IMG/VR virus record: IMGVR_UViG_3300027906_000082 | Location: 1 to 31,336 of that record | Source: a virus | DNA: 31,336 bases | Reading direction: 5' to 3' (one strand) | In this document: in pieces, positions 1 to 8,786 of the stretch | How positions within the stretch are numbered: the first letter of the stretch is position 1 | Layout: each line of letters begins with the position of its first letter | The notes under the pieces: generated by a model | Seen by the model: the letters and a program-made list of their open reading frames with translations, nothing else | What the model was told of the DNA's origin: nothing | Databases searched by the model: none | Made by a program: the position numbers and the translations under genes

Positions 1-189
1 GGGGCTGAACTAAAGCCTAATGAGGGGGTGTCTTACTCTGATCCAGTGTCTTTTAACATTGGTACAGATAGTGAGATAGATTGTAGACTACGTGGAAGAT
101 ACTTAGCTATTAAAGTTGAAAATACAACTGGTAATCAATTTAATATGTCAGGGTACTCCGTAGAGTCTGAAGTAGTATCGGATAGATAA
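1..189 (+). CDS. C-terminal end of a tail/virion protein (partial)
   Basis: An open frame enters from the left edge and ends in TAA at 187-189, giving the last 62 residues of a protein that starts outside the window. The tail contains a stretch RLRGRYLAIKVEN followed by QFNMSGYSVESEV. This pattern (GRYL.I..., then a polar beta segment ending in a GYS/GYD-E motif) is typical of the C-termini of podovirus tail or head-completion proteins such as tail tubular protein B relatives. The stop overlaps the next start as TAATG, so it is cotranscribed with the genes that follow. The tail assignment rests on this pattern and on its place before the ejection-protein series; the exact family cannot be fixed from the fragment. 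Confidence 0.55.
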   Translation, partial: GAELKPNEGVSYSDPVSFNIGTDSEIDCRLRGRYLAIKVENTTGNQFNMSGYSVESEVVSDR

Positions 190-449
190 TGGCAAAAGAG
201 TTTTTAAGGTATGCACCAGAAACTACCACGCCTAATCCTGAAGAACTTCCTACTATAGTAGACAATAATTTATTTGCAATTAAGGGTGTATTAGACGCTA
301 TACAAGATGGTCACTTAGACGTAATATACTCTGCCCCAACTAAACCAGCACAAGGTGATATAAGATATGCAGACGGAACAGGATGGAATCCCGGATCAGG
401 AGAAGGCATTTATTTTTACAATTCCAGCGGAGCGTGGGTTAAGCTATAG
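189..449 (+). CDS. Small phage structural-type protein, 86 aa
   Basis: The start ATG overlaps the previous stop (TAATG). The N-terminal half is helical and acidic. The C-terminal half carries a glycine/aromatic block (residues about 48-86) reading SAPTKPAQGDIRYADG, then WNPGSGEGIYFY and GAWVKL. Such a block recurs in small phage virion and tail-fibre proteins and probably forms a beta domain. No enzyme motif is visible. Its position between a tail gene and the ejection-protein series suggests a minor virion component, but the function is unknown. Its 3' part is overlapped by the next gene if that gene starts at 367. Confidence 0.7.
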   Translation: MAKEFLRYAPETTTPNPEELPTIVDNNLFAIKGVLDAIQDGHLDVIYSAPTKPAQGDIRYADGTGWNPGSGEGIYFYNSSGAWVKL

Positions 450-852
450 TAAAATAAATAGTAAATATAAGTATAAAATTTTACTGGTTAGTCAATGCTG
501 GCACTTACTTGACAAATCAGTGTCCAAAGGTAATAGAGATTTAATAGATACAGAAGACATAGCCAAAAGAGTTATAAACTCTGTGTCTGATTTATGGATT
601 TCTACCAACGAAAAAAATGAAATTGTAGGATGTTTTGTTGTGGGCATTATCGCTTATCCCAGAGCAGATGTAATTAACTTTGAAGCAATAAGCGGCAAGT
701 TTCACTTTAAATACGCTTTACCTAAAGTGGAAGAACACTATAAAAGTTTAGGGTATACTAATTTTCAAATGATAGGGAGAAAAGGTTGGGCAAAGGTAAT
801 GAAACCTCTAGGGTATTCACCCAGTAGCTCAACAATTTTTAAAAGGATATAG
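367..852 (+). CDS. GNAT-like / T7 gp13-like protein, 161 aa (start uncertain)
   Basis: The frame from about codon 38 onward is clearly coding: CWHLLDKSV, a central strand pair (NEIVGCFVVGIIAY), then HYKSLGYTNFQMIGRKGW and MKPLGY. This strand-helix layout with a GRKGW/GY ending resembles the GNAT-like proteins found in podovirus structural modules in the place of T7 gp13. Relatives, as I recall them, begin near the CWHLL region. The only in-frame ATG, at 367, lies inside the upstream gene and creates an 83-nt overlap. It does have a plausible ribosome site (AAGGTG, 9 nt upstream). Otherwise the start would have to be a rare codon such as ATT at 478 or CTG at 484. Acetyltransferase activity is not shown; a virion-assembly role is equally likely. 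Confidence 0.65.
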   Translation: MQTEQDGIPDQEKAFIFTIPAERGLSYSKINSKYKYKILLVSQCWHLLDKSVSKGNRDLIDTEDIAKRVINSVSDLWISTNEKNEIVGCFVVGIIAYPRADVINFEAISGKFHFKYALPKVEEHYKSLGYTNFQMIGRKGWAKVMKPLGYSPSSSTIFKRI

Positions 853-854
853 TT

Positions 855-1742
855 ATGGGAAGTGTTTTTAAATCAAAGCCAACGGTAGTTACTGTACCTC
901 AATCACAAAGGGTTGCAGGTTCTAGTGAAGTTAAACCTTATGGAGAGGTAGAGCCTTATATTAAAAGTTACTTACCTGCTTTAGAAGAAGTTTTTACACA
1001 AGACCCGGCTTTGTACACTGGTGCTTTAACCCCCGGTCAATCACAGGCAACGCAAGATGCCTTAGCTGGTTATGGTCAACTGGCTAACCAATTTGGTACA
1101 AGTGTAGATCAAGGTGGTATGGGTATACCACAAAGCCTTCAGCAAGCTTATCAACAACAAGTAGGTAGAGCTACTCAAGACCCTTTAGCTGACCCATTGT
1201 ACCAAGCACAAATAGGAACAATAGCAGATCAAGCAAGAGCTATGACTGAAAGAGACAAGCAGACTGCTCAAGAACAGGCTATTAATGCTGGTCAATTTGG
1301 AGTAGGTTCTACTGCCCTAGCTGAACTACAGGAGCTACAACGTAAACAAAGAGAAGAGACAACGAGAACAGGAATGTATCAAGCGTTGCAAGGTGCGGAA
1401 ACAAGACAATCTGCCGCTATGAACCAATTACCAGCTTATGCACAGCAAGTAGCTCAACAGTCTGCATTGCCTTTTACTATTCAAGAAGGTATAGGCAAAG
1501 CTCAAGAAGGTTATACACAAGCCGCACTTGCAGATGCCGCTAGATTAGCACAGCAAGAGCAGGAAGCTCAACGTAAACAAGCTATTAACTATGCTAATAT
1601 GCTTGGTAGTCTTGCTGGTCTTGGTACAAGCACCGCTTATCAAAGTTCTGCACAAGGTACACAAGGGCAAGCATTTCCGGGTACTAGTCCTTTTCAGACT
1701 GCAATGCAAGTTGGTGGACTTCTCAAAGGAGGATTTGGCTAA
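855..1742 (+). CDS. Gln/Ala-rich ejection (internal virion) protein, 295 aa
   Basis: Starts at ATG 855 behind an AAAAGGATAT ribosome site. The protein is strikingly rich in Gln and Ala, is predicted to be almost all helix, and has no enzymatic motif. Residues about 110-200 show the pattern DPLYQAQIGTIADQ, then an AGQFG element and an R..E....Y....Q....A repeat. This is characteristic of small DNA-ejection proteins of podoviruses (functional counterparts of T7 gp14 or P22 gp7). It ends in a Gly-rich segment. It is the first of six genes joined stop-to-start. The role in DNA delivery through the envelope is inferred from composition and gene order. Confidence 0.65.
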   Translation: MGSVFKSKPTVVTVPQSQRVAGSSEVKPYGEVEPYIKSYLPALEEVFTQDPALYTGALTPGQSQATQDALAGYGQLANQFGTSVDQGGMGIPQSLQQAYQQQVGRATQDPLADPLYQAQIGTIADQARAMTERDKQTAQEQAINAGQFGVGSTALAELQELQRKQREETTRTGMYQALQGAETRQSAAMNQLPAYAQQVAQQSALPFTIQEGIGKAQEGYTQAALADAARLAQQEQEAQRKQAINYANMLGSLAGLGTSTAYQSSAQGTQGQAFPGTSPFQTAMQVGGLLKGGFG

Positions 1743-2170
1743 TGGGTGAAATTTTTAATACCTTAAATAAAACAATGTCTGAAAGTAGGCAAAGCGGTAC
1801 AGAGTACCCTGAATTAGATATACCAGTAGGGTTTGAAGGTACTGGTAGAGGTACTATGCCAGAAGGGGTCTACAGGTATGATCCTGATAAAGATCAAATG
1901 TACAAAGAGATTCAACAAAAGCAAGATATAAAAAAAATATCTAAAGCTTTGGGAGCTTACAAAGATTCTTCTAAGGTAAAACCTGTAAAAAATACTCAAA
2001 AACTTAGTAAGGGGCAAAACCCGGCAGGTCAAAAAGGATTTGCCAGAGTAAGTGATGCAGATTATAAAGGTTCAACTGAACTTAAAACAGCAAAAGAATT
2101 AACAGAAATGGTTCTTGCATTAGCTGAGTTAAATGCAAAATCTAAAGTACTTGGTAAGGGAATATTATAA
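1742..2170 (+). CDS. Uncharacterised virion-module protein, 142 aa
   Basis: Coupled to the previous gene by TAATG, with AGGAGG ten bases upstream. The product is hydrophilic and lysine-rich, with a low-complexity middle (about residues 55-105) and a helical C-terminus (KTAKELTEMVLALAELNAKS). I do not recognise a family. Lying between two putative ejection proteins, it is probably a minor internal virion component or an assembly factor. Confidence 0.7.
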   Translation: MGEIFNTLNKTMSESRQSGTEYPELDIPVGFEGTGRGTMPEGVYRYDPDKDQMYKEIQQKQDIKKISKALGAYKDSSKVKPVKNTQKLSKGQNPAGQKGFARVSDADYKGSTELKTAKELTEMVLALAELNAKSKVLGKGIL

Positions 2171-3321
2171 TGGCTGATAGACAAGTAACTCCGTGGCCTA
2201 TGACAAAAGGAACAAAATTCCATAGACCCCTTGCTGATGATATAAGAACATACTTAAACGAACGTGGTAATCCTTTAAGAAGTATGTATAATTCTGGAAT
2301 GAACCTATTAGGTAGCGGTATTAATTATATATACCGGGGAGATGAAAGTGATCCAGATAATAAACCAATGGACACAACCCGTCCAACTAATACATTAAAT
2401 GCTCTTCGCGCTGTAGCTACTAATACTCCTTTGGTAAACTTAGGCAACTCCGTTGGAACACCTGCTGAACAAGCAGAGTTTATTAAAGAGTATAATAGAA
2501 CGGTAACTCCTGCACCTGCTGGTCCTCCCGGTGGTCTTTTAAACAATCAACAATTTCAAGACAAATATGGACCGGGGCAATCTGGATTAAACATAGGTAC
2601 AAGAGTAGCTACTCAAAAAAATCAAGAAGGTTTGTTTAACGGTACTCTGGATAAAATATTTAACAATCCTGTTTTAAGTAGATTGATGGAAGCTAGTCTG
2701 TACGCTAAACCTAGTTTTCAATCTGGTTTTGGTGCTGATGTGCAAGGAATGGCTGAAGGTGAAGTTGCTTTAAGGGCAGTAGAAGCAGATGAAGCTGAAA
2801 GAATATCTAAAGAAGCTATTGCCAGAGCCAAGGCTGGTGACGGTAGACCTAAAGTAGATAAAACACTGGTAACTCAAATAAACAGATTTACTAAAGCTAA
2901 AAGTGCAGTAGATTTAGCTAGAAAAATGAAATCACTTATTCCGGGTGGTGTAGGCGGTCCTCTTATAATAGCTGAAAATACAATTAATTCTATAGGTAGA
3001 GCATTTGGAATAGATGTTTCCACATCAACTCAAGAAAAAATAAATGCAATAAGAGCAAAACTATATGATCAATTTACTTTTGTAGGAAGAGAACTATCTA
3101 AAACTGATAAAGCGTTAATAGATAAAATGTTACCTGAAACTGGTGGACTTACAATGAGTCCTGATAAATTTAAGTTTAGTTTAGATACATTAATAAGCAA
3201 GTTTGAAAACGATGCTATAATTAGTGGTAATATACTCAGGCAAGAATACGGAAGAAATCCTGATATTTATATTCAAAAAGAAAGACCGCAACAATCGGTT
3301 GTTAGTAGAAGGGCTGGTTAA
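2170..3321 (+). CDS. Putative internal virion protein, 383 aa
   Basis: TAATG junctions join it to both neighbours. The N-terminal 140 residues are Pro/Gly/Asn-rich and probably extended, including PAPAGPPGGLLNNQQF. The rest is mainly helical, with an Ala/Glu-rich helix around 190-225 (EGEVALRAVEADEAERISKE) and Lys-rich stretches around 230-260. No catalytic motif, signal peptide or clear membrane span is visible. Placement between the Gln/Ala-rich protein and the 1057-aa protein argues for a virion or ejection role. The family is not recognised. Confidence 0.65.
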   Translation: MADRQVTPWPMTKGTKFHRPLADDIRTYLNERGNPLRSMYNSGMNLLGSGINYIYRGDESDPDNKPMDTTRPTNTLNALRAVATNTPLVNLGNSVGTPAEQAEFIKEYNRTVTPAPAGPPGGLLNNQQFQDKYGPGQSGLNIGTRVATQKNQEGLFNGTLDKIFNNPVLSRLMEASLYAKPSFQSGFGADVQGMAEGEVALRAVEADEAERISKEAIARAKAGDGRPKVDKTLVTQINRFTKAKSAVDLARKMKSLIPGGVGGPLIIAENTINSIGRAFGIDVSTSTQEKINAIRAKLYDQFTFVGRELSKTDKALIDKMLPETGGLTMSPDKFKFSLDTLISKFENDAIISGNILRQEYGRNPDIYIQKERPQQSVVSRRAG

Positions 3322-6300
3322 TGGCTACAATATACACATTGTCTGATGGAGTACAAATGAGATTAGCTGATGGCTTGTCTGATGAACAAGTACTAGCAGA
3401 ATCAAATAGGTTAGCTAATAACACTTTATTTAACACTAAAGATATAGAAGATACTTATAATATAACATCAGGAGTACAGGATTATGATCTTAGATTATCT
3501 TTAGGACTTGCTGATGGTAATCAAGAAGAAACAACACTTGTATTAAATAACAAAGTGGGTAAAGGTAACTGGGGCTACACCGATCAAGGGTTTTTATACG
3601 TAACTCCTGAAGGTTTAGCGCGAAGAGGAATACAAAGTGATAAACCTGTGTTGGTTAATGGTACAGATACAACTATAAATGATTTAACTGATGTTATACC
3701 AGAAGCAATAGTAGGTGTAGGAGCTTTAGGAGCAGAACTACTTTTACCAGTGGTTCCCGGTTCTGGTGTGCTTGCCAGAGGGTTTTTGTCTCCTCTTGTT
3801 TCACGTGGTCTTAGAGCAAGTTCATTAAGAGCAGGTGCAGGTGATGTTGCCGCTAATATTGGTCTAGAAGAGTGGCAAAAAGCTAAAGGAGAAAACGTAG
3901 AAACGGCAGAAGAAATATATACTAATGCTGGTATAGAAGGTGCGGTAGTTACAGCCGCTTCTGTTGCTTTAGGATTACCTTTTAAACTTACTGGTAAACT
4001 AGGTGGTAAATTATCCCAAGCCGCTAAAAATAAAATGGGAGATACAACTACAAATGGCATAGCTGTTACGTCAAATACAGCGCAAGAAGCTAGAGCTAGT
4101 GCTGTAGAAGCTTTAACAGCCACAGGTAAATATACTGCAAAAGAAGTAGAGGATTTAGTTCCTGTCATAACAATTAAACATATGCTTGGTGATGAAGGAA
4201 GCCTATCAGGTAAATTTGCAACTATACTTGAAGGAATAGGAGCTAAAAACATAGGAGATAAACTACCTGCTGATGCTTTAGTATTTTTACAAAAATTTGA
4301 TGATCTATATAGAAATGCTCAAATTAAAGGTATGTCACCCGTAGAAATAGTTGACTTAATGAAAAATAGCCTTACAAAAAAAGAGTTAAGTCTATTAGGT
4401 AAGACACAAAAAGAAATTGACAACTTTTATAATAATGTAGGGGCTAAAGCTAATAGCGAACTAGATGTTAGTCAAATTACTGACTTAATAACTAAAAACA
4501 TACAAAGGCAGTATGTATATGGTAAAGGCAAATTTGATGATATGTATGGTGAGTTAAATTTAGAAGGACTTACTGAAAAAACAGTTAGTAAACAATCTGT
4601 AGTAAACTTGGTAAATCAAATAGCAAAAGCTCAAGAAGGTAGTGTTGAAGAAGCATTATCAACTATTGTAAAAGCTAATAATGGTATAGGTAATAGAATA
4701 AACAATATTGTAGAAGTTCGTAATGGTGTTTTAGGGATAAAACGAATTAAAGCTACGGAAAACGTAAAGGGAGAAATTACTAAAGCAAGTGCTAAAAGAG
4801 CAAGAGATAGGCAAGCTGAATTTAATGAGTTAAATAACATAAATGCAAAAGATTTATTAGATTTAAGCAGAAGTTTTAGAAGACAAATGGGAAACAACAT
4901 AGATTCTAATACAATGAGATTAGGAGTAAATGCTGATAAAACTATTATAGACACTTTAGATCAAGTAGCCGGGAAAGAATTTGGTACTAATTTAGCGGAG
5001 GTAAATGCCGCTTATAAAAAATTTATAACTCCTTTTACAAAAAGATCAATATATAGAAATTTAGAAAACACATCTAAACAAAATCCTGAAACATTTGTTA
5101 AACAAATAATGACAGGAGACAAAAAAAGATTGTTTACTCAGTTAGTAGATGATTTAGATCAAGTATTAAAAGGTACGGACGAAATTGGCGGTAAAAGCGT
5201 TGATGTAAAAAATGCAGATGAGTTGTTAGCTACAGTTGGTGTACAATATATGAGGTACACTAAACAAAGATTTAATTTAAATAATGCAGATTTAACCGTA
5301 GAAAATTTACCTCAAATACGAAGTAATGCTAAACAAGCTTTAAAAATGCTTGATGATTTAGAAACTAAAGGTGAAACTACATCTAAATATAAAAAAGCTT
5401 TTAGAAAAGTATTTAACAATGAAGGATTTGATGAGTATAAAAAAGCATTAAAACAAATTGCTGATGGAAATCCAGAAGGTTTAGGAAGATTACAGCAAGC
5501 TTTAAGTTATAAAGAAGCAGAACAATTTATAGAAAGAGTGTCTAAATTAGGCGATAATTTAACTGAAGGTGGTTTACCTAATGCTTTAAGGGAATTTAGA
5601 AGTTACAAACAAATAGACCCTGACGGTGCAAAATTTTATAATGATTTATTATATAGTCAAATATATTCACGTTTACTTAAAACAGGTGGTTTAGATGCTT
5701 CTAGAAAAAATGGAGCTATAAAATCATGGGCAGAAGACATTGTTACTGCTAATAATACTAATAAAGAAGCTTTGGAAGAGTTACTGGGAGAAAACTATAA
5801 ACCTATTATGGAAATGGGTAATATTATACAAGGTGCTTTTAACATTGATCCAACAGCAGGTGCTATTAGTGCGGCTGGTTTACCTATAGGAGCAATAAGA
5901 GGTGCTTTAAATATGTCTATAGTCGGAGCATTAAAACCTGTATCACTTATGTACACTTTAAAATCATTTGCTCCGGGGCAAGCAGGGTGGAAAAGTATAA
6001 ATAAATTTGCCAAAGGTGAAGCTTCTCCTGAAAAAATAGACAGTGCTATGCGTCCTTTTATGAAAAAAACATTAGGTGCGGCAAAAACTTCAGCTAACTT
6101 TACAATGGCTGGTAGAAATGGATTATTAGCCGCTACTGTTTCAGCTTATATGAACGAAGCTGACACATCTCTTCCTCCTATAGATTCTCCTAATGTAAAA
6201 AGAAGTCAGATAGAAGAAACTCAAGTAGTAGAACAAGAAGTACCTGACCAAGCTGTAGCACAACAACAGTTAGGTCAGAACATGATGGCGTTGCTCCAGA

Positions 6301-6494
6301 GTGCTCAAGGAGCAGTACCTCCTGCACCCGTGTCCACTCAGAACTCTGTGAACAGAGGTGCTCAGATTGCCAATCAAAATCAAGCAGTGTCGGGTAATCC
6401 TATGGACACGGCAATACCTGTTAGTATCACAGCTAATAGTATACCCAACAGCTTTGCAAATTTAATGGGAAGTATCAACGTGAGTAAAGGATAA
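3321..6494 (+). CDS. Large ejection / internal virion protein, 1057 aa
   Basis: The longest gene in the window. The N-terminus (residues 1-60) is a small folded domain. It is followed by two hydrophobic Gly/Ala-rich stretches (about 125-160 and 203-222) and then a very long Lys/Glu/Asn-rich helical region to about residue 830. A second hydrophobic stretch lies at about 833-890 (AGAISAAGLPIGAIRGALN), before a Pro/Gln-rich tail. This build, soluble helices with amphipathic or membrane-active segments, is that of podovirus ejection proteins comparable to T7 gp15/gp16 or P22 gp16, which form a channel through the envelope. The peptidoglycan hydrolase module carried by T7 gp16 is not visible here; the next gene seems to supply it. 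Role by composition, size and context. Confidence 0.65.
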   Translation: MATIYTLSDGVQMRLADGLSDEQVLAESNRLANNTLFNTKDIEDTYNITSGVQDYDLRLSLGLADGNQEETTLVLNNKVGKGNWGYTDQGFLYVTPEGLARRGIQSDKPVLVNGTDTTINDLTDVIPEAIVGVGALGAELLLPVVPGSGVLARGFLSPLVSRGLRASSLRAGAGDVAANIGLEEWQKAKGENVETAEEIYTNAGIEGAVVTAASVALGLPFKLTGKLGGKLSQAAKNKMGDTTTNGIAVTSNTAQEARASAVEALTATGKYTAKEVEDLVPVITIKHMLGDEGSLSGKFATILEGIGAKNIGDKLPADALVFLQKFDDLYRNAQIKGMSPVEIVDLMKNSLTKKELSLLGKTQKEIDNFYNNVGAKANSELDVSQITDLITKNIQRQYVYGKGKFDDMYGELNLEGLTEKTVSKQSVVNLVNQIAKAQEGSVEEALSTIVKANNGIGNRINNIVEVRNGVLGIKRIKATENVKGEITKASAKRARDRQAEFNELNNINAKDLLDLSRSFRRQMGNNIDSNTMRLGVNADKTIIDTLDQVAGKEFGTNLAEVNAAYKKFITPFTKRSIYRNLENTSKQNPETFVKQIMTGDKKRLFTQLVDDLDQVLKGTDEIGGKSVDVKNADELLATVGVQYMRYTKQRFNLNNADLTVENLPQIRSNAKQALKMLDDLETKGETTSKYKKAFRKVFNNEGFDEYKKALKQIADGNPEGLGRLQQALSYKEAEQFIERVSKLGDNLTEGGLPNALREFRSYKQIDPDGAKFYNDLLYSQIYSRLLKTGGLDASRKNGAIKSWAEDIVTANNTNKEALEELLGENYKPIMEMGNIIQGAFNIDPTAGAISAAGLPIGAIRGALNMSIVGALKPVSLMYTLKSFAPGQAGWKSINKFAKGEASPEKIDSAMRPFMKKTLGAAKTSANFTMAGRNGLLAATVSAYMNEADTSLPPIDSPNVKRSQIEETQVVEQEVPDQAVAQQQLGQNMMALLQSAQGAVPPAPVSTQNSVNRGAQIANQNQAVSGNPMDTAIPVSITANSIPNSFANLMGSINVSKG

Positions 6495-7231
6495 TGGATT
6501 TATTACAAGGGTTACTGTCTAAATTAAAGAGCGAAGGTAAACCAATACCGGGTTATTTAAGCCCTGCTTCAATGGGAGGGTTATTACCAAACCCACCACC
6601 TGTACCTTTTAGTGCAGATGAGAGAGTATCTCCTGTATCTTTACTTCCCCCAGAAAAATTTAATCCTGCTGTATTAGAAGGTGATCCACAAGATAGACCT
6701 GCTTATATTATGTCTAGAGTAGAGAAATATGCTCCTAGTTCTAAGTACAAAAATGCTCAACAAATATTTAAAGGAACTATAGCTAGAGAAACTGGTAATA
6801 CTTTTGATCCTGCTCAGAAACAAATAGGAGGTCTTGCCAAAGGGTTAATTCAAATGGAACCGGGATCTTTCCAACATAAAGTAGGAAACAAAACATATTC
6901 TAATCGAGTTAAGAAACCCGGTAGAAACGCTAAATATGTAAAGGGTATGCACGATTTTTATAAAGAATGGTTATCAAGTAATAAAATGATGGACAATGGA
7001 GAAAATCAAATTAGATTTCTTATGGAAAGCTTAGAGAGTAAAGGCAAGTCAACTGGGTACAAAGTTGGTAACGAAGAAAAAGTATTAAAAGCTTTAAAAG
7101 GCGGTAATATAGAAGACGGTATGGCTATGTTTACAAAATATGCTATAAGACCAAGTTGGGCTAATAAAAAAAGTATTTCGTATATTAAAAAACAACCTCA
7201 ATTTAGAAAAACTATGGAGTTATCAAAATAA
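6494..7231 (+). CDS. Virion-associated lysozyme/transglycosylase-like protein, 245 aa
   Basis: TAATG-coupled to the 1057-aa gene. After a Pro-rich N-terminus (about 20-70), residues 90-125 read FKGTIARETGNTFDP followed by GGLAKGLIQMEPGSF. A Glu (E99) in a R-E-T/S-G-N/F-P context followed by a G-L-I/M-Q motif is the signature of the lysozyme-like superfamily, shared by soluble lytic transglycosylases and phage tail lysozymes. The later NQIRFLMESL (171-180) matches the Ql.fl..EL helix of tail-lysozyme domains. The likely job is local cell-wall digestion during DNA entry, as done by T7 gp16. No signal peptide is seen, so it is probably carried in the virion. It is not the obvious lysis endolysin. 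Confidence 0.6.
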   Translation: MDLLQGLLSKLKSEGKPIPGYLSPASMGGLLPNPPPVPFSADERVSPVSLLPPEKFNPAVLEGDPQDRPAYIMSRVEKYAPSSKYKNAQQIFKGTIARETGNTFDPAQKQIGGLAKGLIQMEPGSFQHKVGNKTYSNRVKKPGRNAKYVKGMHDFYKEWLSSNKMMDNGENQIRFLMESLESKGKSTGYKVGNEEKVLKALKGGNIEDGMAMFTKYAIRPSWANKKSISYIKKQPQFRKTMELSK

Positions 7232-8682
7232 TGGCCCCACCTAAAACAATCGGTAAATATAATGATCCTAATGTAAGCTTACAAGAAATCGCAGATATAG
7301 GACTTTTAGCTGGTAAAGATTTTTTTGGAAGAGTAGTACCAGAACTTGCTGGAATGGCTTATGATCGTTTTGGAAATATTATAGGAGATGCTACAAACAC
7401 TCTGCTCGCAGGGCAACCTTATAGCCCAAGCCCTAGAACTGCTGTTAGTATGCCCATAAACGTAGGCAATGACGGTGTAGTAGACACTTACAACTATGAC
7501 GAAGATGTGTCTGCACCTCCAGAGTACAATAATGCTGTACCTATGGTAGTAAACCGTAATAGAGAAGTTAATGTAAGACCTTGGGTAAAAGATATAGGTA
7601 GATCAGTTAATCAAACTTATAATGACATTTTAAATAGATTTACAGAAAAAAAATTAGGCAGTCCAACTGGTGAAACAGTCCTTAGTATACCATTAAACAC
7701 TGGGACATTTCCTTCGAATCAAAGCATGAGTGTTGATAATATTGCTAATCCTGTAGAAATTCCAGCGTATAACGCTAAAGCAGAATTAATAGACGCAATA
7801 GATAACGAGACTTATTTTAATTCTTCTAGGCCAAATCTAGGTTATGGGTCAGAAGAATTTGGTCCAGTTGTTCAAGAAGTAGATTTACCTAGTCTTCCAC
7901 CGGGAGCAAGGTATGGTTTTGATACTACATCTTTAAATACGCCTAATTATCAGGGATTAGTTACGGCTGTACCATACAATAGTAGTTTACAAGCCTCATT
8001 TGGATACGAGAGTGGGCCGGGAAGATTTCATAGTGACTTAACCTATCCTGATAGGGAAGCTAATCCTGAGTGGGGTAGCCTAAGAGATATGGCTGGCGGT
8101 CTTCTAGGGGGTGGTAACTTAGTTGATATGGCTACGGGAGCTATAGCGGGTAATCCTGCAAGTGCCGCCATGAAAGTTGCCAAAGATGAATCACTGTCAC
8201 CGGGAGAAAGAATAGGGGCAGGTGCTACGGCTGGAGCAATGACTTTAGCACATATGTTAGGTGGACCTGCGGCTGGTATAGTAGGTTTATTAGGGGGTCT
8301 ATTTAACTCTCTAGGTTATCATCAAGATACTAATGAAGTCACGGGTAATATATCTATGTCTAAAGGAGGTACTCTGTCAGGGGATACAAAAGGTAATTTT
8401 TACGATGGTTCATACGAGCCAACGGGTGGAAGATTCGAACAGAGTGGTTCTTTAAACAACTTTAATTTCTTCGATGCTCTTGCCGCAACAAATCCTACTA
8501 TGGGGGTAGATTATAAAGGTCTTGACACTAATGCGGCTGGAGCACGTAACCTAAGTGGATTAGAACATTATTACGGTTCAGAAATGACAGAAGACGCTAT
8601 ATCTGCTGGAGATGCTACGGGTTGGGGTTATACCGCTGATGATATGAGTGTAACTGCCGACAATTCAGGGTGGGGACCATGA
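7231..8682 (+). CDS. Uncharacterised virion protein with Gly/Ala-rich hydrophobic core, 483 aa
   Basis: TAATG start. The first 270 residues are Asn/Pro/Tyr-rich with no recognisable domain. Residues about 280-363 form a Gly/Ala-rich, partly hydrophobic segment (AGGLLGGGNLVDMATGAI; GGPAAGIVGLLGGLF) that could insert into or span a membrane. The C-terminus is Gly/Asn/Asp-rich with aromatic residues. It closes the rightward structural operon apart from one tiny ORF. An ejection or tail-tip role is plausible by position; no family is recognised. Confidence 0.6.
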   Translation: MAPPKTIGKYNDPNVSLQEIADIGLLAGKDFFGRVVPELAGMAYDRFGNIIGDATNTLLAGQPYSPSPRTAVSMPINVGNDGVVDTYNYDEDVSAPPEYNNAVPMVVNRNREVNVRPWVKDIGRSVNQTYNDILNRFTEKKLGSPTGETVLSIPLNTGTFPSNQSMSVDNIANPVEIPAYNAKAELIDAIDNETYFNSSRPNLGYGSEEFGPVVQEVDLPSLPPGARYGFDTTSLNTPNYQGLVTAVPYNSSLQASFGYESGPGRFHSDLTYPDREANPEWGSLRDMAGGLLGGGNLVDMATGAIAGNPASAAMKVAKDESLSPGERIGAGATAGAMTLAHMLGGPAAGIVGLLGGLFNSLGYHQDTNEVTGNISMSKGGTLSGDTKGNFYDGSYEPTGGRFEQSGSLNNFNFFDALAATNPTMGVDYKGLDTNAAGARNLSGLEHYYGSEMTEDAISAGDATGWGYTADDMSVTADNSGWGP

Positions 8683-8786
8683 TTAAATTTTTAAAAAGTA
8701 TGATATGTGCTTTTTTGTGGCACGATATAAAAGGTGAAAGAGGAACCTGTAAACGTTGCGGTAAAATAATTATCCCAATACGTTAA
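8679..8786 (+). CDS. Tiny zinc-finger-like protein, 35 aa
   Basis: An ATG overlaps the stop of the 483-aa gene (ATGA) and the frame ends in TAA at 8784-8786. The peptide has a hydrophobic N-terminus, then LWHDIKGERGTCKRCGK: a His followed by a CxxC knuckle, as in the small prophage proteins of the DUF1660 type (recalled, not verified). Its end overlaps the end of the convergent membrane-protein gene by 17 bases. Coding is supported by the ATGA junction, the CxxCG motif and the absence of a gap. The function is unknown. Confidence 0.55.
   Translation: MIKFLKSMICAFLWHDIKGERGTCKRCGKIIIPIR

Noticed and set aside
189-852. Programmed frameshift fusing the 86-aa and 161-aa products
   Set aside because: No slippery heptamer or following stem is seen near 430-449, and the first product has a complete C-terminal motif before its stop.
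3584-4252. 222-codon open frame on the minus strand
   Set aside because: It lies wholly antisense to the 1057-aa ejection protein, has low-complexity composition and no ribosome site; it is a shadow frame.
8431-8440. AGATTCGAAC, resembling a tRNA T-loop segment
   Set aside because: It is inside a coding frame and no acceptor, D or anticodon stems can be built around it.
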